A DNA stretch of 51,120 bases from WHSP01 sp040905505 (GCA_040905505.1 JBBDRL010000030.1:1-51120); one strand, 5' to 3'; shown: positions 31,423 through 40,170, counted from the first letter of the stretch. Program-made: numbers and translations. Notes: generated from the letters alone by a model not told the origin.

Positions 31423-34137
31423 ATGGCCGAGGCGTTGCCGCCGCAGTACGATCCGGCGCAGAACGAAGGGCGGCTCTATCGATGGTGGGAGGAGCAGGGC
31501 TTCTTCCGGGCGGACGCGGAGTCGGACCGCGAGCCGTATACGATCGTGATTCCACCGCCCAACGTGACGGCGGTTCTGCACATGGGCCATGGTCTGAACA
31601 ACGCGACGCAGGACGTTCTCATCCGCTGGCAGCGGATGCGGTCGCGGGAGACGCTCTGGCAGCCGGGCACCGATCACGCCGGCATCGCCACGCAGAACGT
31701 GGTTGAACGGCGGCTCGCGCAGGAGGGCAAGACCCGGTTCGACGTGGGCCGGGAGGCCTTCGTGGAGGAGGTGTGGAGGTACGTGGACGAGACCGGCTCG
31801 TCGATCCTGGAGCAGCTTCGCGCGATCGGCTGCTCCTGTGATTGGGAGCGGACGCGGTTCACGCTCGACGAGGGGCTCTCCGAGGCTGTCCGCGAGGTCT
31901 TCGTGCGTCTCCACGAGCGGGGGCTGATCTATCGCGGGAACTACATCATCAACTGGTGCCCCCGATGCCTGACGGCGCTCTCCGACGAGGAGGCGGAGCC
32001 CGAGGAGACGCAGGGGAAGCTCTATCATCTACGATATCCGATCGTCGGGTCCGCCCCGCCCGGACTGCCGCGGTTGGAGGACGGGCGCGCCTACCTGGTG
32101 GTGGCGACTACCCGCCCAGAGACGATGCTCGGGGACGTCGCGGTCGCAGTGCATCCGGAGGACGAGCGGTATGCCGAGGCGCTGCGTGCGGAGATCGAAT
32201 TGCCGCTGACCGACCGCCGGATCCCGCTGGTCGCGGACGACTACGTCGATCCGGAGTTCGGGTCCGGTGCCGTGAAGATCACCCCGGCCCACGATCCGAA
32301 CGACTTCGATCTGGCCGCCCGTCACGAACTGCCCGCGTTGAACGTCATGACCCCGGAAGCGCGGATGGCGGACACCGTCCCGCCAGACTTCCGAGGCCTC
32401 GATCGTTTCGAGGCGCGGGAGCGGGTGGTTCAGGCGTTCCGGGATGCCGGGCTTCTCGAGAAGGTCGAGGATTACACGACGGCCATTCCCCATTGCTATC
32501 GCTGCAATACGGTCGTCGAGCCGCGGCTGTCGCTGCAGTGGTTCGTGAGGATGAAGCCGCTCGCCGAGCCGGCACTGGCCGCGTCACGCGATGGGCGGGT
32601 GCGGTTCACGCCGGAGCGGTACACGAAGGTCTACGAGAACTGGATGGAGAACATCCGGGACTGGTGCATCTCGCGGCAGCTCTGGTGGGGACACCGGATC
32701 CCCGCGTGGTACTGCCGCGCCGCCGCTTGCGAAGAGATCATCGTCGCGCGAGAGGACCCCACGGAGTGCCCGCGGTGCGGCGGGACCGAGTTGGAGCAGG
32801 ATCCGGATGTGCTGGACACCTGGTTCTCTTCCTGGCTCTGGCCCTTCTCGACGCTCGGCTGGCCGGAGGAGACGGAGTCGTTGAAGAAGTTCTATCCGGG
32901 TAACACGCTGGTGACCGGGCCTGATATCATCTTCTTCTGGGTCGCGCGGATGATCATGGCCGGGCTCGAGTTCATGGGCGAGGTGCCGTTCCGGGACGTG
33001 TACCTGAACGGGATCGTGCGGGATCACCTCGGGCGCAAACAGTCCAAGTCCCTCGGCAATGGGATCGACCCGCTGGAGGTCGTCCAGCTCTACGGGGCGG
33101 ACGCCCTGCGGTATACCGTGATCGCCGGCGCCGGTCCCGGCACCGATCAGCAGCTCAACTACGAGAACCTGGAGGAGTCGTTCGGGCCGGGTCGGAACTT
33201 CGCGAACAAGCTCTGGAACGCAGGCCGTTTCGCGCTGATGAATCTCCCGGAAACCGACGCGCCCCGGCTGGAGGAGGTTTCGAAATTCCTGGAGCCGGCG
33301 GACCGATGGATTCTCTCCCGGCTGTCTCGCACGACGCGGGGGATGACGCGCTCGCTCGAGCGGTTCCGCCTGAACGAGGCCGCCACCGAGGGGCACGGTT
33401 TCTTCTGGGGAGAAGTGGCGGACTGGTACCTGGAGATTGCGAAGCCGCGGCTTCGGGGTGACCTCGGTGACGAGAGCCGCCGGGCGGCGCAGGCAACGCT
33501 CGTGACGGTGCTCGATCGGACGATGCGCCTGCTGCACCCCATCGTGCCGTTCATTACGGAGGCCGTCTGGCAGCGGTTGCCATGGCGCGAGGGAACCGCC
33601 CCGTCGCTCATCGTGTCGGATTGGCCTGAGCCGGAGACCGCGTGGGAGGACGCAGGGGTGGAGGCGGTGGTCGGTGAGCTGCAGGAGCTGATCGGGGCTA
33701 CACGCAATCTGCGGGCGGAGTACGGCGTTCAATCCGCCCAGGCCGTGGTGCTCCGCGTCTCGGGTGAGAGCGAGCTGCTTCGTGACCTTTTGAACGCCTC
33801 CGAGCGGACGCTCGCCGATCTCGCCAGGATCGAGGAAGTGTCGTTCGGCAGGGTGGCCGGTGAGATCGGCGCCAGCGCGGTCCTGACATCGGGAACCGAG
33901 GTGTTCATCCCGCTGGCGGGCGTGATCGATCTCGAGAAGGAGGTCGCGCGACTGCGTGCTGAGCTGGACCGGATCGCAGGGCAGGTGGAGGCGACGGAAA
34001 AGCGCCTGGCGAACGAGGCGTTCGTGTCGCGCGCGCCGGCCGAGGTTGTTCAGCGCGAACGTGAGAAGCTCGCGAGCTTCGCCGAGCAGCGAGACAAGCT
34101 GACCCGCAGTGTGCAGGTGCTGGAGGGCAGCAGTTGA
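31423..34137 (+). CDS. valS: Valyl-tRNA synthetase
   Basis: Class I aminoacyl-tRNA synthetase charging tRNA-Val, with an editing domain. 904 residues. The opening EALPPQYDPAQNEGRLYRWWEE is typical. The HIGH-type motif is HMGH at 53-56 (PPPNVTAVLHMGHGLNN), and the KMSKS motif is KQSKSLGNGIDPLE. The editing domain has TTRPETMLGDVAVAVHPED. The C-terminal coiled coil EVARLRAELDRIAGQVEATEKRL is present. The ATG at 31423 follows GGGAGGGG; a TTG seven codons earlier is unlikely. It overlaps the next gene by 4 bp. Confidence 0.97.
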   Translation: MAEALPPQYDPAQNEGRLYRWWEEQGFFRADAESDREPYTIVIPPPNVTAVLHMGHGLNNATQDVLIRWQRMRSRETLWQPGTDHAGIATQNVVERRLAQEGKTRFDVGREAFVEEVWRYVDETGSSILEQLRAIGCSCDWERTRFTLDEGLSEAVREVFVRLHERGLIYRGNYIINWCPRCLTALSDEEAEPEETQGKLYHLRYPIVGSAPPGLPRLEDGRAYLVVATTRPETMLGDVAVAVHPEDERYAEALRAEIELPLTDRRIPLVADDYVDPEFGSGAVKITPAHDPNDFDLAARHELPALNVMTPEARMADTVPPDFRGLDRFEARERVVQAFRDAGLLEKVEDYTTAIPHCYRCNTVVEPRLSLQWFVRMKPLAEPALAASRDGRVRFTPERYTKVYENWMENIRDWCISRQLWWGHRIPAWYCRAAACEEIIVAREDPTECPRCGGTELEQDPDVLDTWFSSWLWPFSTLGWPEETESLKKFYPGNTLVTGPDIIFFWVARMIMAGLEFMGEVPFRDVYLNGIVRDHLGRKQSKSLGNGIDPLEVVQLYGADALRYTVIAGAGPGTDQQLNYENLEESFGPGRNFANKLWNAGRFALMNLPETDAPRLEEVSKFLEPADRWILSRLSRTTRGMTRSLERFRLNEAATEGHGFFWGEVADWYLEIAKPRLRGDLGDESRRAAQATLVTVLDRTMRLLHPIVPFITEAVWQRLPWREGTAPSLIVSDWPEPETAWEDAGVEAVVGELQELIGATRNLRAEYGVQSAQAVVLRVSGESELLRDLLNASERTLADLARIEEVSFGRVAGEIGASAVLTSGTEVFIPLAGVIDLEKEVARLRAELDRIAGQVEATEKRLANEAFVSRAPAEVVQREREKLASFAEQRDKLTRSVQVLEGSS

Positions 34138-35366
34138 CGCTCGGCAGTGTACGGAGCGGGCTGAGCCTGATTCCCTTGCTCGCGGCCGGATGCGCGCACG
34201 TCGAGCCGCCACCCGGTGGCCCTGAGGATCTCGTTTCCCCCTCGGTTGCGTCGACGACACCGCCCGCAGACGCTGTCGTCCCCGACTTTTCCGGACCCGT
34301 CGTCGTCTCCTTCGATGAGCGCATCTCACGCACCGGGGTCGAAGATGCGGTCATCGTTTCGCCGCGGACGAGTCCCGTTTCGGTCAGCGCCGGCCGCACG
34401 GAAGTGCGGGTGTCGCTCCGAGAGGGGTGGGAGGACGGCGTGATCTATCACGTCACGATCGGCAGCGAAGTCAGCGACCTGTTCAGCAACCGGCTATTGG
34501 AACCGGTGCGGCTCGTCTTCTCGACGGGACCTGATATACCGGCCACGGCCGCCGGGGGATCGGTCATCGACCGTATCACGGGTGAGCCGGAAGTCGGCAT
34601 CCGCGTCGAAGCGATCCGAGCGGACTCTCTGGTCTATGCCACCGTGAGCGACAGCATCGGCATGTTCGTGCTGGACAGGATCCCGCCGGGGGACTACCAA
34701 CTTCGCGCCTTCAGGGACATGAACAGCAATCGCGCACTCGACGTCTTCGAGCCGCGGGATTCGGCCAACATCACGATCGTCGAGAACGCGCCCGCCACCG
34801 CCGCCCTCCGGGTCATCCCGCCAGATTCTACGGCTCCACTGATCGCGGCGGCGGACGTCGTCGACGGCCGAATCGAACTGGAATTCGACGATTACCTCGA
34901 CCCGGAGCAGCCCCTCCAGCCGGCGCAGGTCCGGGTCGTCGCCCTGGATGGCACCGCGATCGGGATCGGGCGGGTGGGGGTGGGCGAGCTACCACCGAGC
35001 GAACCCGATACGACGACGCAGGCACCGGCGGACACGCTTCCCGGGGCGGCTGTGCCGGCGGACACGCTCGACACACCGGTATCGGATGCCGCCGCGGCGC
35101 AGCAGCTGCCGGCGCAGACGCTCGTCGTCGAGTTGACCGAGGGTGAGACCCTGGAGGCGGGTACCGAGTACACGGTCGAAGTGACGGACATTCTCAACCT
35201 GGCGGGACTCGCGGGGTCGGACCAGATCACGATCGACGGCCCCGAGCCGGATCCGGACGATGCCGCACCGGACGATGCTGAGCCAGGCGACCCCGCTGTG
35301 CCTGGTCCGGCCGATGGAACCGAGCCTGAGCCCGGCGCCGACGTTGAACCGGGTCCAGCGCCCTGA
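34134..35366 (+). CDS. Lipoprotein with Ig-like (Big_5-like) domain
   Basis: Cell-envelope lipoprotein, function unknown. A TTG start at 34134 overlaps the valS stop. A short signal with lipobox LLAAGC places the lipidated cysteine at about residue 20. Directly after it comes PPGGPEDLVSPSVASTTPPAD, the usual entry to Big_5/SbsA-type Ig-like domains. YHVTIGSEVSDLFSNRL closes that domain. A carboxypeptidase-regulatory-like beta-sandwich follows (GEPEVGIRVEAIRADSLVYATVSDSIGMFVLDRIPPGDYQLRAF). The tail of about 50 residues is proline/aspartate/glutamate-rich, as in the lipoprotein at 6.1 kb. It is translationally coupled to valS, with no obvious functional link. Confidence 0.82.
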   Translation: MTLGSVRSGLSLIPLLAAGCAHVEPPPGGPEDLVSPSVASTTPPADAVVPDFSGPVVVSFDERISRTGVEDAVIVSPRTSPVSVSAGRTEVRVSLREGWEDGVIYHVTIGSEVSDLFSNRLLEPVRLVFSTGPDIPATAAGGSVIDRITGEPEVGIRVEAIRADSLVYATVSDSIGMFVLDRIPPGDYQLRAFRDMNSNRALDVFEPRDSANITIVENAPATAALRVIPPDSTAPLIAAADVVDGRIELEFDDYLDPEQPLQPAQVRVVALDGTAIGIGRVGVGELPPSEPDTTTQAPADTLPGAAVPADTLDTPVSDAAAAQQLPAQTLVVELTEGETLEAGTEYTVEVTDILNLAGLAGSDQITIDGPEPDPDDAAPDDAEPGDPAVPGPADGTEPEPGADVEPGPAP

Positions 35367-35487
35367 TCGCCATGTAGTTCGCCGGGAGTCCCGACCAGAA
35401 CGTCTTATGGCGAGCGTTACGGCAATCGCACTACATTGGCCAGGCCGAGTCGATCGTACACCCTACCTGAACCTCGATCGCGGAATA

Positions 35488-36276
35488 ATGGGAGAACGTA
35501 GCTCGATAGCCGGTTTGCTCGAGGGAAAGAAGGGTCTGATCGTGGGCGTGGCGAACCAGAACTCGATCGCGTGGGGCTGCGCTCGGGCGTTGGCCGAGGC
35601 TGGCATGGAGCTGGCCTTCACCTATCAGGGCGAGGTCATGCGGGAACGCGTGGAGCGCACGACCGCCGAGATTGAGGACGTGCTTCGTCTGGAGATGGAC
35701 GTTCGGCGAGACGAACAGATCGAGGAGGTCTTCAGCACCTTGCGGGAGCGCTGGGGACAGCTTGATTTTCTTCTGCATTCAGTCGCGTACGCTCCGAAGG
35801 CGGCGATGGCGAATCCGTTCCTCGAGACGACCCGGGACGATTTCGGGGTGGCGATGGACGTGAGCGCATATTCCCTCGTCAGCCTCTCGCGAGCGGCGGC
35901 GGCCATCATGCCCTCCGGCGGCAGCATCGCCACGATGACGTACTATGGCGCGGAAAAGGCCGTGCCCGGCTACAACGTGATGGGCGTGGCGAAGGCGGCA
36001 CTGGAGGCTAGCGTGCGTTATCTGGCGGTCGACCTCGGTCGCCAGGGCATCCGGATCAATGCCGTGTCTGCCGGCGCACTGAATACCCTGGCTGCGCGGG
36101 GCGTCGCACATTTCCGGGACCTGCTCAAGGTTACGGCCGAAAGGGCGCCCCTGGGCCGGGCCATCGAAGTGGACGAAGTCGCCAATATGACGGTATTCCT
36201 CGCATCCGACCTCGGCTCCGGCGTCACCGGCGAGACGATCTACGTGGACGCCGGCTTCCACGTGACCGCCGGCTGA
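35488..36276 (+). CDS. fabI: Enoyl-[acyl-carrier-protein] reductase (NADH)
   Basis: Last reductive step of each fatty-acid elongation cycle. 262 residues, SDR fold. The FabI-type nucleotide loop is GLIVGVANQNSIAWG. Catalytic residues Y152, Y162 and K169 align with E. coli Y146, Y156 and K163 at a constant offset of 6, in TYYGAEKAVPGYNVMGVAKA. The ATG at 35488 gives the family N-terminus but has a weak ribosome binding site. An in-frame ATG at 35407 would add 27 unlike residues. gmhB follows after 4 bp. Confidence 0.95.
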   Translation: MGERSSIAGLLEGKKGLIVGVANQNSIAWGCARALAEAGMELAFTYQGEVMRERVERTTAEIEDVLRLEMDVRRDEQIEEVFSTLRERWGQLDFLLHSVAYAPKAAMANPFLETTRDDFGVAMDVSAYSLVSLSRAAAAIMPSGGSIATMTYYGAEKAVPGYNVMGVAKAALEASVRYLAVDLGRQGIRINAVSAGALNTLAARGVAHFRDLLKVTAERAPLGRAIEVDEVANMTVFLASDLGSGVTGETIYVDAGFHVTAG

Positions 36277-36280
36277 TCCG

Positions 36281-36838
36281 ATGACCGCCGGTGGGCGGCC
36301 CGCGGTGTTCGTGGACCGGGACGGAACACTCATCGAGGATCGGCACTACCTCAGTGATCCGGACGAGGTCAGCCTCCTTCCCGGCGCCGCCGCAGCGGTA
36401 GCCAGGCTGAACCGCGCGGGCCTTCCGGTCGTGGTCGTCACGAACCAGTCAGGGCTCGCGCGGGGATTCTTCGATGAGGCCGCCTATCACGCGGTCGCCG
36501 GCCGGCTGGACGAGCTCTTGCAAGAGCATGGGGCCCGGCTCGATGCTTCGTATCATTGCCCCCATGGGCCCGATACATCGCCACCCTGCCCGTGCCGGAA
36601 GCCTGCCAGCGGGCTGTTCGAACGCGCCGCGCGTGAGCACGGGCTTGATCTGGGGCGGTCTTATTTCATCGGCGATCGGTTGCGTGATGTGGTCCCAGGA
36701 GTGATCCTGGGAGGAACGGGCTTCCTCCTCCCCGGCGAGGACGAGCCGATCGCTAGCGACGGCTCCGGGCGCCTGACACGCGTCGCAAGCCTCGATGAGG
36801 CCGTCGATCGCCTGCTGAACGCGGAACGTCGCGATTGA
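36281..36838 (+). CDS. gmhB: D-glycero-D-manno-heptose-1,7-bisphosphate 7-phosphatase
   Basis: HAD-family phosphatase of the ADP-heptose pathway for lipopolysaccharide core. 185 residues. Motif I is FVDRDGTLIED (nucleophile D12, acid D14), motif II VVTNQSGLARG, motif IV GDRLRDV. The zinc-binding loop is CPHGPDTSPPCPC, with three cysteines and a histidine as in GmhB. A histidinol-phosphatase of the same subfamily is the main alternative. Its presence suggests a heptose-containing outer envelope, consistent with a diderm. Confidence 0.9.
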   Translation: MTAGGRPAVFVDRDGTLIEDRHYLSDPDEVSLLPGAAAAVARLNRAGLPVVVVTNQSGLARGFFDEAAYHAVAGRLDELLQEHGARLDASYHCPHGPDTSPPCPCRKPASGLFERAAREHGLDLGRSYFIGDRLRDVVPGVILGGTGFLLPGEDEPIASDGSGRLTRVASLDEAVDRLLNAERRD

Positions 36839-36863
36839 CCGAGGGGCGCGTATTCGTTAGATT
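36835..36863 (+). promoter_or_regulatory. Putative promoter of the Fe-S carrier gene
   Basis: TTGACC (36835-36840, overlapping the gmhB stop) and TAGATT (36858-36863) are separated by 17 bp. Predicted leader of about 125 nt to the ATG at 36997. Confidence 0.45.
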
Positions 36864-36996
36864 TTAGCTACATTTTCAAGGGTTTCGCGACCCGGTGAGC
36901 GAACCAAGACGTGACCGGGCGGGTAACAGATGCGTGTGTCGCGGCGGCCGGCTGGATCGTTACGTGACACATGGCGCACGCTACCGCGGGGGTCGA

Positions 36997-37347
36997 ATGG
37001 AGACGCAGAACACAGTAGCAGGCATCACGGTGACCACCACGGCGGTCGCTGAGGTGCGGAAGTATATGGAGGAGAACGGAACCACCGAGAGCGCCGGCCT
37101 GCGGGTCGGAGTGCTGCCGGGCGGCTGTTCCGGGTTCCAGTACGGCCTGAACATCGAGGACGAGCCCGCCGATGACGATCTGGTCGTCGACGCGAACGGC
37201 CTGAGGCTCTTCGTCGATCCGTTCAGCATGCAGTACCTGGGTGGGGTCGAGATCGATTATGTGACGACCTTCCAGGGATCGGGCTTCACCTTCAACAACC
37301 CGAACGCCTCGGGCGGCTGCGGCTGCGGCAGTTCGTTCAACGCCTGA
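36997..37347 (+). CDS. erpA: A-type iron-sulfur cluster carrier/assembly protein
   Basis: Delivers Fe-S clusters to apo-proteins. 116 residues of the HesB/IscA fold. The three ligand cysteines are C44 (GGCSGFQYGL), C108 and C110 (GGCGCG). The ATG at 36997 is chosen; the frame stays open 34 codons upstream but that part is arginine-rich and unlike the family. ErpA, IscA and SufA cannot be told apart by motif, so the symbol is tentative. It lies 108 bp upstream of nadA, a [4Fe-4S] enzyme, and complex I in this window needs many clusters. Confidence 0.88.
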   Translation: METQNTVAGITVTTTAVAEVRKYMEENGTTESAGLRVGVLPGGCSGFQYGLNIEDEPADDDLVVDANGLRLFVDPFSMQYLGGVEIDYVTTFQGSGFTFNNPNASGGCGCGSSFNA

Positions 37348-37455
37348 GCAGTCCCAACGCAGGCAGGATTTCAGGGCTCGCGAGGGTGTCGTAGTTCCTT
37401 CGCGGGCTCGTTGGCACAGAGACGCCGGATTCGCTCCCCGAATGGGAGGTAACCG

Positions 37456-38538
37456 TTGATCAGGGTAGTAGACGCGCCGAAGAGCGCACTCGAATACAGC
37501 CGATTCTCGGACGACGAGCTGGGCGAACGGATCGCATCGCGGAAGCAGGAAGTAAACGCGGTCATCCTCGGCCATAATTACCAGCGCGGCGAAATCCAAT
37601 CGGTCAGCGATTACCTGGGCGACTCGCTCGGACTGTCGCAGGAAGCGGCGGCGACCGAGGCGGACGTCATCGTCTTCTGCGGCGTCCACTTCATGGCCGA
37701 GACGGCGAAGATCCTGTCGCCGGAGAAGGTGGTGCTGATGCCCGATCTTCGGGCGGGCTGCCCGATGGCCGACTTCGTGACGGGCGAGAGCCTGCGACGG
37801 CTGAAGGCGCAATTCCCTGGATCGCCGGTCGTCAGCTACGTGAATTCGACGGCGGAAGTGAAGGCGGAGTCGGAGATATGCTGCACGTCTTCGAACGCCG
37901 TGCAGGTCGTCGAGTCGTTTCCTGCGGACCAGACGTTGCTCTTCGTGCCGGACCGAAACCTGGCACAGTATGCAGCGGAGCGGACGGGTCGACCCTTCCT
38001 GACGACGAGTGCGGTGACGGATCCCGCGGCGGTAGAGCCCGGGTCGATCGTCGCGTGGGACGGGTACTGCTACGTTCACGACGACCTGGTGCTGGATGAG
38101 CTGGCAGAAGCCAGGTCGCGGCACCCGGGCGCGAAGGTCGTGATCCATCCCGAGGCGCGTCGCGAGCTCCTGGAGCAGGCGGACTTCGTGAGCTCGACGG
38201 CGAAGATGGTGCAGATCGCCGAGACCCACGAGGAGCTGATCATCGGGACGGAGCGGGGCCTGGTAGACCGGCTGAAGCAGCGTTTCCCCGAGAAGACGCT
38301 GATCCCGCTTTCGGGGGCGGCCATTTGTGGCAACATGAAGATGAACACGCTGGCGAAGCTGGCCTGGTCGCTCGACCACATGAAGCACGAGATCGTGCTG
38401 GCCGAGGATGTGCGGGTACGGGCCGAGGCCGCTCTTCGTGGCATGTTGGAGCTCTCCGGCGGGTGGCGGGCGCCCACCGAGGAGGAAGAGGCTCTGGAAG
38501 ATGCCGGCGTACGCCCGCCGGGCTGCGGCTGCGGCTGA
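37456..38538 (+). CDS. nadA: Quinolinate synthase
   Basis: Condenses iminoaspartate with dihydroxyacetone phosphate to quinolinate in de novo NAD synthesis; oxygen-sensitive [4Fe-4S] enzyme. 360 residues. Cluster ligands are C102 (RAGCPMAD), C205 (WDGYCYVHDD) and C291 (CGNMKMNTL), matching E. coli C113, C200 and C297. Substrate motifs ILGHNYQRGEIQ, YVNSTAEVKA and HPEA are present. TTG start with GGGAGGTAA upstream. The C-terminus ends GCGCG. nadB and nadC are not in the window. Confidence 0.96.
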   Translation: MIRVVDAPKSALEYSRFSDDELGERIASRKQEVNAVILGHNYQRGEIQSVSDYLGDSLGLSQEAAATEADVIVFCGVHFMAETAKILSPEKVVLMPDLRAGCPMADFVTGESLRRLKAQFPGSPVVSYVNSTAEVKAESEICCTSSNAVQVVESFPADQTLLFVPDRNLAQYAAERTGRPFLTTSAVTDPAAVEPGSIVAWDGYCYVHDDLVLDELAEARSRHPGAKVVIHPEARRELLEQADFVSSTAKMVQIAETHEELIIGTERGLVDRLKQRFPEKTLIPLSGAAICGNMKMNTLAKLAWSLDHMKHEIVLAEDVRVRAEAALRGMLELSGGWRAPTEEEEALEDAGVRPPGCGCG

Positions 38539-38559
38539 CCGGAAGACAACCTTGTGATG

Positions 38560-38586
38560 GGCGGCCAAACTGGCCGCCTTTTTTTT
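38560..38586 (+). terminator. Rho-independent terminator after nadA
   Basis: An 8-bp GC-rich stem (GGCGGCCA at 38560-38567 with TGGCCGCC at 38571-38578), a 3-nt loop, then eight T. It is a textbook intrinsic terminator. Its T run abuts the ribosome binding site (GGAGG, 38588-38592) of the next gene, so that gene must be read by read-through or from a promoter inside nadA. Confidence 0.9.
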
Positions 38587-38599
38587 CGGAGGTATGGTG

Positions 38600-39265
38600 A
38601 TGAGCGCTGGAACGACCCCGCGAATCCGCGGCTTCACGGCCGGAGCTTTCGGCGAGAACGGCTATGTGGTCAGCTGCCCGGCCACGCGCCAAGGGATCCT
38701 CGTGGACCCGGGAGCCGCCGTGCCGCAGATGCTCGAGGAGGTGGAGGCCGAGAACATCGAAGTGCGGGGAATCGTCCTGACCCACGCGCACCTCGACCAC
38801 GTCGACGGGGTGGCTCAGGCCAAGCAGGCGACTGGCGCTCCGATTCACCTCCATCCGGACGACGAACCGCTGTACCGCCACGTCGCCGAGCAGGCGCAGA
38901 TGTTCGGGGTCGAAGTCGAACCCCCGCCGCCGCTGGATGAATACCTGCGCGAAGGCGAGCCCGTGCGGTTCGGCGAATGCGAGCTCGAGGTTCGGCATAC
39001 ACCCGGGCACGCACCGGGACACGTGATCCTGATCGGGAGCGGGGTCGCCCTGGTGGGCGACTGCGTCTTCTCCGGATCCATCGGTAGGACGGACCTTCCC
39101 GGCGGCGACTACCAGACGCTGATGGCTTCCATCAGGCGCCACATCCTTTCTCTTCCGGACGAGACGGTGCTGTACTCGGGCCACGGCCCCGAAACCACAG
39201 TGGGTCACGAACGGATCGCGAATCCGTTCCTCGCTCCGCATCTCGGCGGTAGCAGTTTCGCGTAG
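38600..39265 (+). CDS. Metallo-beta-lactamase-fold hydrolase (glyoxalase II-like)
   Basis: Zinc hydrolase, probably of a thioester such as a hydroxyacyl-thiol. 221 residues. The metal motif is THAHLDH (H62, H64, D66, H67), with H137 in TPGHAPGH and the bridging D154 in VGDCVFSGSIGRTDLPGGD, then YSGHGPET. The IGRTD block is typical of the short glyoxalase II-like group found across bacteria. The ATG at 38600 is 7 nt from GGAGG and is preferred over ATG 38594 and GTG 38597, which are too close. It sits immediately behind the nadA terminator. Confidence 0.9.
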   Translation: MSAGTTPRIRGFTAGAFGENGYVVSCPATRQGILVDPGAAVPQMLEEVEAENIEVRGIVLTHAHLDHVDGVAQAKQATGAPIHLHPDDEPLYRHVAEQAQMFGVEVEPPPPLDEYLREGEPVRFGECELEVRHTPGHAPGHVILIGSGVALVGDCVFSGSIGRTDLPGGDYQTLMASIRRHILSLPDETVLYSGHGPETTVGHERIANPFLAPHLGGSSFA

Positions 39266-39324
39266 CCGTTGACGCGCCAGGAGCCTCTTCCTAAGTTCGC
39301 CGGCCGCGGGGAGCGGGTGCGACA

Positions 39325-39441
39325 GTTATCAGCTATCGGCTATCAGCTATCAGCTATCAGCTATCAGTTGGAAACCAGTTGCCTCGGGGTCGCTGTTCCG
39401 CCGCAGCAGTGGCTGATAGCCGATAGGCGATAGCCGATAGC
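39325..39441. repeat. Heptad inverted-repeat element, MBL/purN (GCTATCA)
   Basis: The left arm (39325-39366) has six heptads: GTTATCA, GCTATCG and four GCTATCA. The right arm (39414-39441) has TGATAGC, CGATAGG, CGATAGC, CGATAGC. The core is about 47 bp. This is the same heptad as in the nuoF/nuoG element 24 kb away. Confidence 0.9.
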
Positions 39442-39489
39442 TTTCATCGCTCCTCGTCTAGCCACCCATCGCCTCTACTTCAGGGCCCA

Positions 39490-40170
39490 TTGAACCGGCC
39501 AGTACGCGTCGCGGTATTCGCCTCGGGCGGCGGAACGAATCTCCAGGCTCTACTGGATCATTTCAACGGGGCCGCGGAATCGCTCGCGCGGGTCGAGCTC
39601 GTGGTGGCGAGTCGCCATGGAATCGGAGCATCGTCGCGGGCCGCTGCCGCCGGGGTGCCGAATCTGGTCATCGAGGCGGGCGGGCGCGCGCCGGAGGCGG
39701 TCGGTGCCTCGATCATGGACGCACTCGACGAACACGATATCGACCTCGTCGCACTGGCGGGCTACCTGAAGCTGGTCCCGACGAATGTCGTCGAGCGCTT
39801 CCGCGGCTCGATCCTCAACATCCACCCCGCATTGCTACCAGCATTCGGGGGATGGGGAATGTATGGCGCCCGCGTTCACGAGGCGGTCCTCGACTCCGGC
39901 GCCCGGGTGAGCGGCGCGACGGTGCACCATGTCGACGAACGTTATGATGAGGGCGGGATCGTCGCGCAGTGGCCGGTTCCGGTGCTTCCCGGGGATACAC
40001 CAGGGCGCCTGGCGTCGAGGGTGCTCCGAGTGGAGCATCTGCTCTATCCGCTGGGGATCGAAATGGTGGTCCGGGGTGAAGCCGCGGGGCGGCCGGAGGC
40101 GGAGCGGGCATTCGAGCTCAGCTCCGAAAACGCACCAACCATCGAGTCGCTGCGTCAATTGCTGGCGTAG
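39490..40170 (+). CDS. purN: Phosphoribosylglycinamide formyltransferase
   Basis: Third step of purine synthesis, transferring formyl from 10-formyl-THF to GAR. 226 residues. It opens RVAVFASGGGTNLQALLDHF. It has ALAGYLKLVP, the catalytic SILNIHPALLPAFGG (Asn, His) and VDERYDEGGIVAQ (Asp region). A TTG at 39490 is used as start; there is no better codon near. purH follows after 24 bp, so the two form a purNH operon. The C-terminal 25 residues go slightly beyond the E. coli enzyme. Confidence 0.95.
   Translation: MNRPVRVAVFASGGGTNLQALLDHFNGAAESLARVELVVASRHGIGASSRAAAAGVPNLVIEAGGRAPEAVGASIMDALDEHDIDLVALAGYLKLVPTNVVERFRGSILNIHPALLPAFGGWGMYGARVHEAVLDSGARVSGATVHHVDERYDEGGIVAQWPVPVLPGDTPGRLASRVLRVEHLLYPLGIEMVVRGEAAGRPEAERAFELSSENAPTIESLRQLLA

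Noticed and set aside
32584..34329. 581-codon minus-strand frame opposite valS
   Set aside because: Antisense to an unambiguous synthetase gene and without start signal or family match.
10990..39441. CRISPR array or tandem minisatellite as an explanation of the heptad runs
   Set aside because: Units are 7 bp with no spacers, arms are inverted, and no cas genes are present.
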